15,363 nucleotides of DNA from JBNKDD01 sp050288085 (GTDB taxonomy: Bacteria > Chloroflexota > Anaerolineae > Aggregatilineales > UBA3940). Of this stretch, positions 13,021 to 15,363 are shown piece after piece (positions within the stretch are counted from its first letter, which is position 1; the number at the start of each line of letters is the position of its first letter). The notes under the pieces are model-generated. The model saw only the letters and a program-made list of their open reading frames with translations. It did no database searches and was not told where the DNA came from. A program made the position numbers and the translations under genes. The stretch spans positions 1-15,363 of the forward strand of contig JBNKDD010000126.1 of assembly GCA_050288085.1 (NCBI GenBank). Direction: 5' to 3'.

Positions 13021-15363
13021 ATTCGCCGGAGACTTGCGCGCTGTGCAGTTTAAAGATCGACGGGGAACCTGTCGTGCAAACTTTCGACGGGGAAGAGAAA
13101 CACTTCTGCTGCCAGGGCTGCGCCCGTGTCTACCAGGTGGCTTACGAAAATGACATGCTGGACGAGGTAGTGGTGAAGCCTAAGTCCAAAAAGCCCAGCT
13201 TCACCAACCTGATCTCAGAACCGGGGAAAACGGCGTATTTTACACTTGATGGGATGTGGTGCGCGGGTTGTGCGGTCGCCGCCGAACAGGTACTGCGCAG
13301 CCAGCCGGGTGTCAAGAACGTCGATGTCAGCTTTGCGGCTGAGCGTGGGCGAGTCCAGTATGAGCCTGAGCAAGTGGATCCTGCCGCTGTACTCCAGGGC
13401 CTTGATGCGCTGGGTTACCGTGCACGCCTGGTGGCTGATACCGGTGAGGAAGGCGCGGGACGGCAGCAAGAGCGCACACTGCTCCAGTTGATTGTCGCGA
13501 TGGCTTTTGGTATGCAGGTTATGTTCCTGTATATCGAACTGCTATATCCTAAATACGCCGCAGGGCAATTTGCCGATCCCGAAACCCGGCGCATTCAATA
13601 CCTTGCCTGGCTCCTGGCAACACCCGTGTTGGTGTTCGGCGGTAGTTCATTTATGCGAGGGGCGTGGCGTGCACTGCGGGCCCGCACGGCGACTATGGAT
13701 ACGCTGGTGGCTCTCGGTACCCTCTCGGCTTACGCTTACAGCGTGTACGTTACACTGACCGGAAGCGGTGAAGCCTATTTCGATTCGGTCGCGATGATCA
13801 CCACTTTCGTGATGATCGGGCGGTTTCTGGAGGTATTGGGCGGAGCGCGAGCGCGAAAAGATGTGCGCCGACTGCTGAGCCTCCAACCAGACAAAGCCTG
13901 GCGAGAGAAGGGCGAGTCGTGGGAGCAAGTTCAGGCCAATGTGCTGGTGCCCGGCGATAAGATTCTGGTGAAGCCGGGGGAGCGTGTGCCCACCGATGCT
14001 ACAATCCTGGAAGGTACAGCGGCATTGGACGAGTCACTGCTCACCGGCGAATCGATGCCCGTGGACAAGGGAACTGGCGACGAAGTCTTTGCCGGGACGA
14101 TTGTCGCCGATGACAGCCTGATCTGCCAGGTTACCCGGACGGCACAGACAACGCGCCTTTCACAGATCACCCACCTGGTCGAACAAACTCTATCGACCAA
14201 GCCCCCTATCCAGAGATTGGCGGATAAGGCATCCGTATATTTCGCATTTGGCATACTGGGGGTGGCCGTACTCACTTTTCTGGGCTGGTGGCTGACCGGC
14301 TCACCGCCGGTTGAAGCATTATTGCATGCCGTTGCGGTGCTGGTCGTTGCCTGCCCCTGTGCATTGGGACTGGCGACGCCACTCGCATTGGCGATCACGT
14401 TGGGGCGAACCACTCGACAAGGTATCCTGGTCCGAAATCTGGCAGCACTGGAGACGATCACCCACATTCAGCGCATTGTTTTTGACAAAACCGGCACATT
14501 GACACGTGGTCGCCTGACTGTTGTGGATGTTGCAGCAGATTCTGTGGATAGTCAGGACATGCTGTGTCTGGCGGCGGCGGTTGAACAGTATTCGGAGCAC
14601 CCAATCGCAAAAGCCATCACCGCAGCCTGTGACGCAATCCCCACACCTTCCGGGGATTTCCAGGTCTTACGCGGGTTAGGCGTCAGCGCACGGGTCGGGG
14701 AGAACGGCGGTCGGCGCACACTGGTTGGATCATCTCGCCTGCTCACAGTCAACCCTGATTCACAGCTTGCAGCAGAAGCCCAGGAACACAGCACGCGCGG
14801 GGAGACTGTCGTCTGGATTGGCTGGGACGATGCCGCTGCCGGGTTCGTCACTCTGCGAGATGAACCTGCCCCGACCGCCTTGGAGGCACTGCGCCAATTG
14901 GAAGCGGAAGGTATCCCGGCGGTGATGCTCTCCGGCGATAATCCACAAACGACGAGCGCAATTGCCCAGGAGCTCGGCATCACCGAGTTCATAGGAGACT
15001 GTCTACCAGCCGACAAGGCAGCACACATTCGCGAGTGGCAAGCGGCAGGTGAGCAGGTGGCGATGGTTGGCGATGGGGTCAACGATGCTCCGGCGCTGGC
15101 CCAGGCCGACCTGAGCATCACAGTAGCAGATGGGACTGATGTTGCGGGCGAAACTTCAGATGTGGTGCTCACGCGTTCTGATCTGACAATCGTCCCCTGG
15201 TTTATCCAGGCCGCCCGTCGCACGCGCCGTATCATCCGGCAGAATCTGGGCTGGGCATTTGCCTACAACCTGGTAGCCGTTCCTCTTGCCGCGCTCGGAA
15301 TTATCAGCCCCGTTATTGCTGCTGTGGCAATGGCCGCAAGCAGCCTCCTCGTTGTAGGCAATT
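13014..15363 (+). CDS. ccoI: CcoI/FixI-type copper-transporting P1B ATPase (3' end cut by window)
   Basis: 783 complete residues are visible and only the last few are missing. Cytoplasmic N-terminus: a Cys-rich putative metal-binding domain (CALC at 8-11, FCCQGC at 31-36) and an HMA domain with GMWCAGC (Cys83, Cys86). Eight helices follow, including the transport motif CPC (447-449). Catalytic motifs: TGES (344-347), phosphorylated Asp491 in DKTGT, HP (529-530) and GDGVND (686-691). The ATPase exports or delivers copper for CuB of the cbb3 oxidase. There is no good ATG: I place the start at TTG 13014, nine bases after AGGAGG (12999-13004) and overlapping the previous gene; the first in-frame ATG would cut off the Cys-rich domain. 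The two stacked N-terminal metal domains match FixI/CopA2 proteins. Confidence 0.93.
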   Translation, partial: MVDSPETCALCSLKIDGEPVVQTFDGEEKHFCCQGCARVYQVAYENDMLDEVVVKPKSKKPSFTNLISEPGKTAYFTLDGMWCAGCAVAAEQVLRSQPGVKNVDVSFAAERGRVQYEPEQVDPAAVLQGLDALGYRARLVADTGEEGAGRQQERTLLQLIVAMAFGMQVMFLYIELLYPKYAAGQFADPETRRIQYLAWLLATPVLVFGGSSFMRGAWRALRARTATMDTLVALGTLSAYAYSVYVTLTGSGEAYFDSVAMITTFVMIGRFLEVLGGARARKDVRRLLSLQPDKAWREKGESWEQVQANVLVPGDKILVKPGERVPTDATILEGTAALDESLLTGESMPVDKGTGDEVFAGTIVADDSLICQVTRTAQTTRLSQITHLVEQTLSTKPPIQRLADKASVYFAFGILGVAVLTFLGWWLTGSPPVEALLHAVAVLVVACPCALGLATPLALAITLGRTTRQGILVRNLAALETITHIQRIVFDKTGTLTRGRLTVVDVAADSVDSQDMLCLAAAVEQYSEHPIAKAITAACDAIPTPSGDFQVLRGLGVSARVGENGGRRTLVGSSRLLTVNPDSQLAAEAQEHSTRGETVVWIGWDDAAAGFVTLRDEPAPTALEALRQLEAEGIPAVMLSGDNPQTTSAIAQELGITEFIGDCLPADKAAHIREWQAAGEQVAMVGDGVNDAPALAQADLSITVADGTDVAGETSDVVLTRSDLTIVPWFIQAARRTRRIIRQNLGWAFAYNLVAVPLAALGIISPVIAAVAMAASSLLVVGN

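Noticed and set aside
14552..15235. Long - strand open frame (227 residues) within the P-type ATPase
   Set aside because: Ser/Arg/Ala-rich low-complexity composition typical of the antisense of a GC-rich gene; the + strand carries DKTGT and GDGVND in the ATPase.
1..15363. CRISPR arrays, tRNA or rRNA genes
   Set aside because: No regularly spaced repeats and no tRNA/rRNA-like segments were seen in any intergenic stretch.

Overview
The window reads as a bacterial chromosome segment of moderately high G+C. Its centre is an aerobic-respiration operon on the + strand; its left end holds an insertion sequence and an ABC exporter on the - strand. The organism cannot be fixed from the sequence. A Chloroflexota (Anaerolineae-like) origin is my best guess, from the unusual cbb3-oxidase arrangement and the large two-FtsX-domain permease, but this is inference and not strong.

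Layout. Positions 1-647 are the left portion of an IS3-family element on the - strand: OrfA, an A6G frameshift signal, and the first part of OrfB, which is cut by the window edge. Positions 809-3900 are a two-gene - strand operon for a MacB/LolCDE-like ABC system (ATPase, then permease, with a 4-bp overlap). It is read from a well-formed promoter at 4009-4037, with a perfect 16-bp palindrome at the predicted transcription start that looks like a TetR-type operator. Positions 4251-5743 hold a 59-aa unknown protein overlapping by 4 bp an Nramp-family divalent-metal transporter. Positions 5823-6113 are an orphan InsA-like zinc-ribbon/HTH protein in AT-richer DNA. Positions 6222-7376 encode a polytopic membrane protein faintly resembling heme-copper oxidase subunit I.

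Positions 7450-15363 are the main system: a C-family (cbb3) cytochrome oxidase cluster. A promoter at 7450-7478 contains a Rex-like (NADH/NAD-sensing) operator candidate and precedes ccoN (catalytic subunit), a five-heme CcoO fusion, a CcoS-like protein, a heme-free CcoP-like membrane anchor, an ABM-like small protein, a FixH/YtkA-like lipoprotein, a TauE/SafE (DsbD_2)-like membrane protein and a CcoI/FixI-type copper P-type ATPase that runs off the end. The genes are tightly packed, with ATGA overlaps or gaps of about 15 bases or less.

How the genes fit together. The P-type ATPase, TauE/SafE-like protein, FixH-like protein and CcoS are the usual maturation set that delivers copper and completes cbb3 assembly. 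The structural part is unusual. The cytochrome c domains normally on CcoP appear to have moved onto CcoO and expanded to four, while the two membrane helices of CcoP remain as a separate 102-aa protein without heme. This rearranged, pentaheme cbb3-like oxidase is the most interesting feature of the window.
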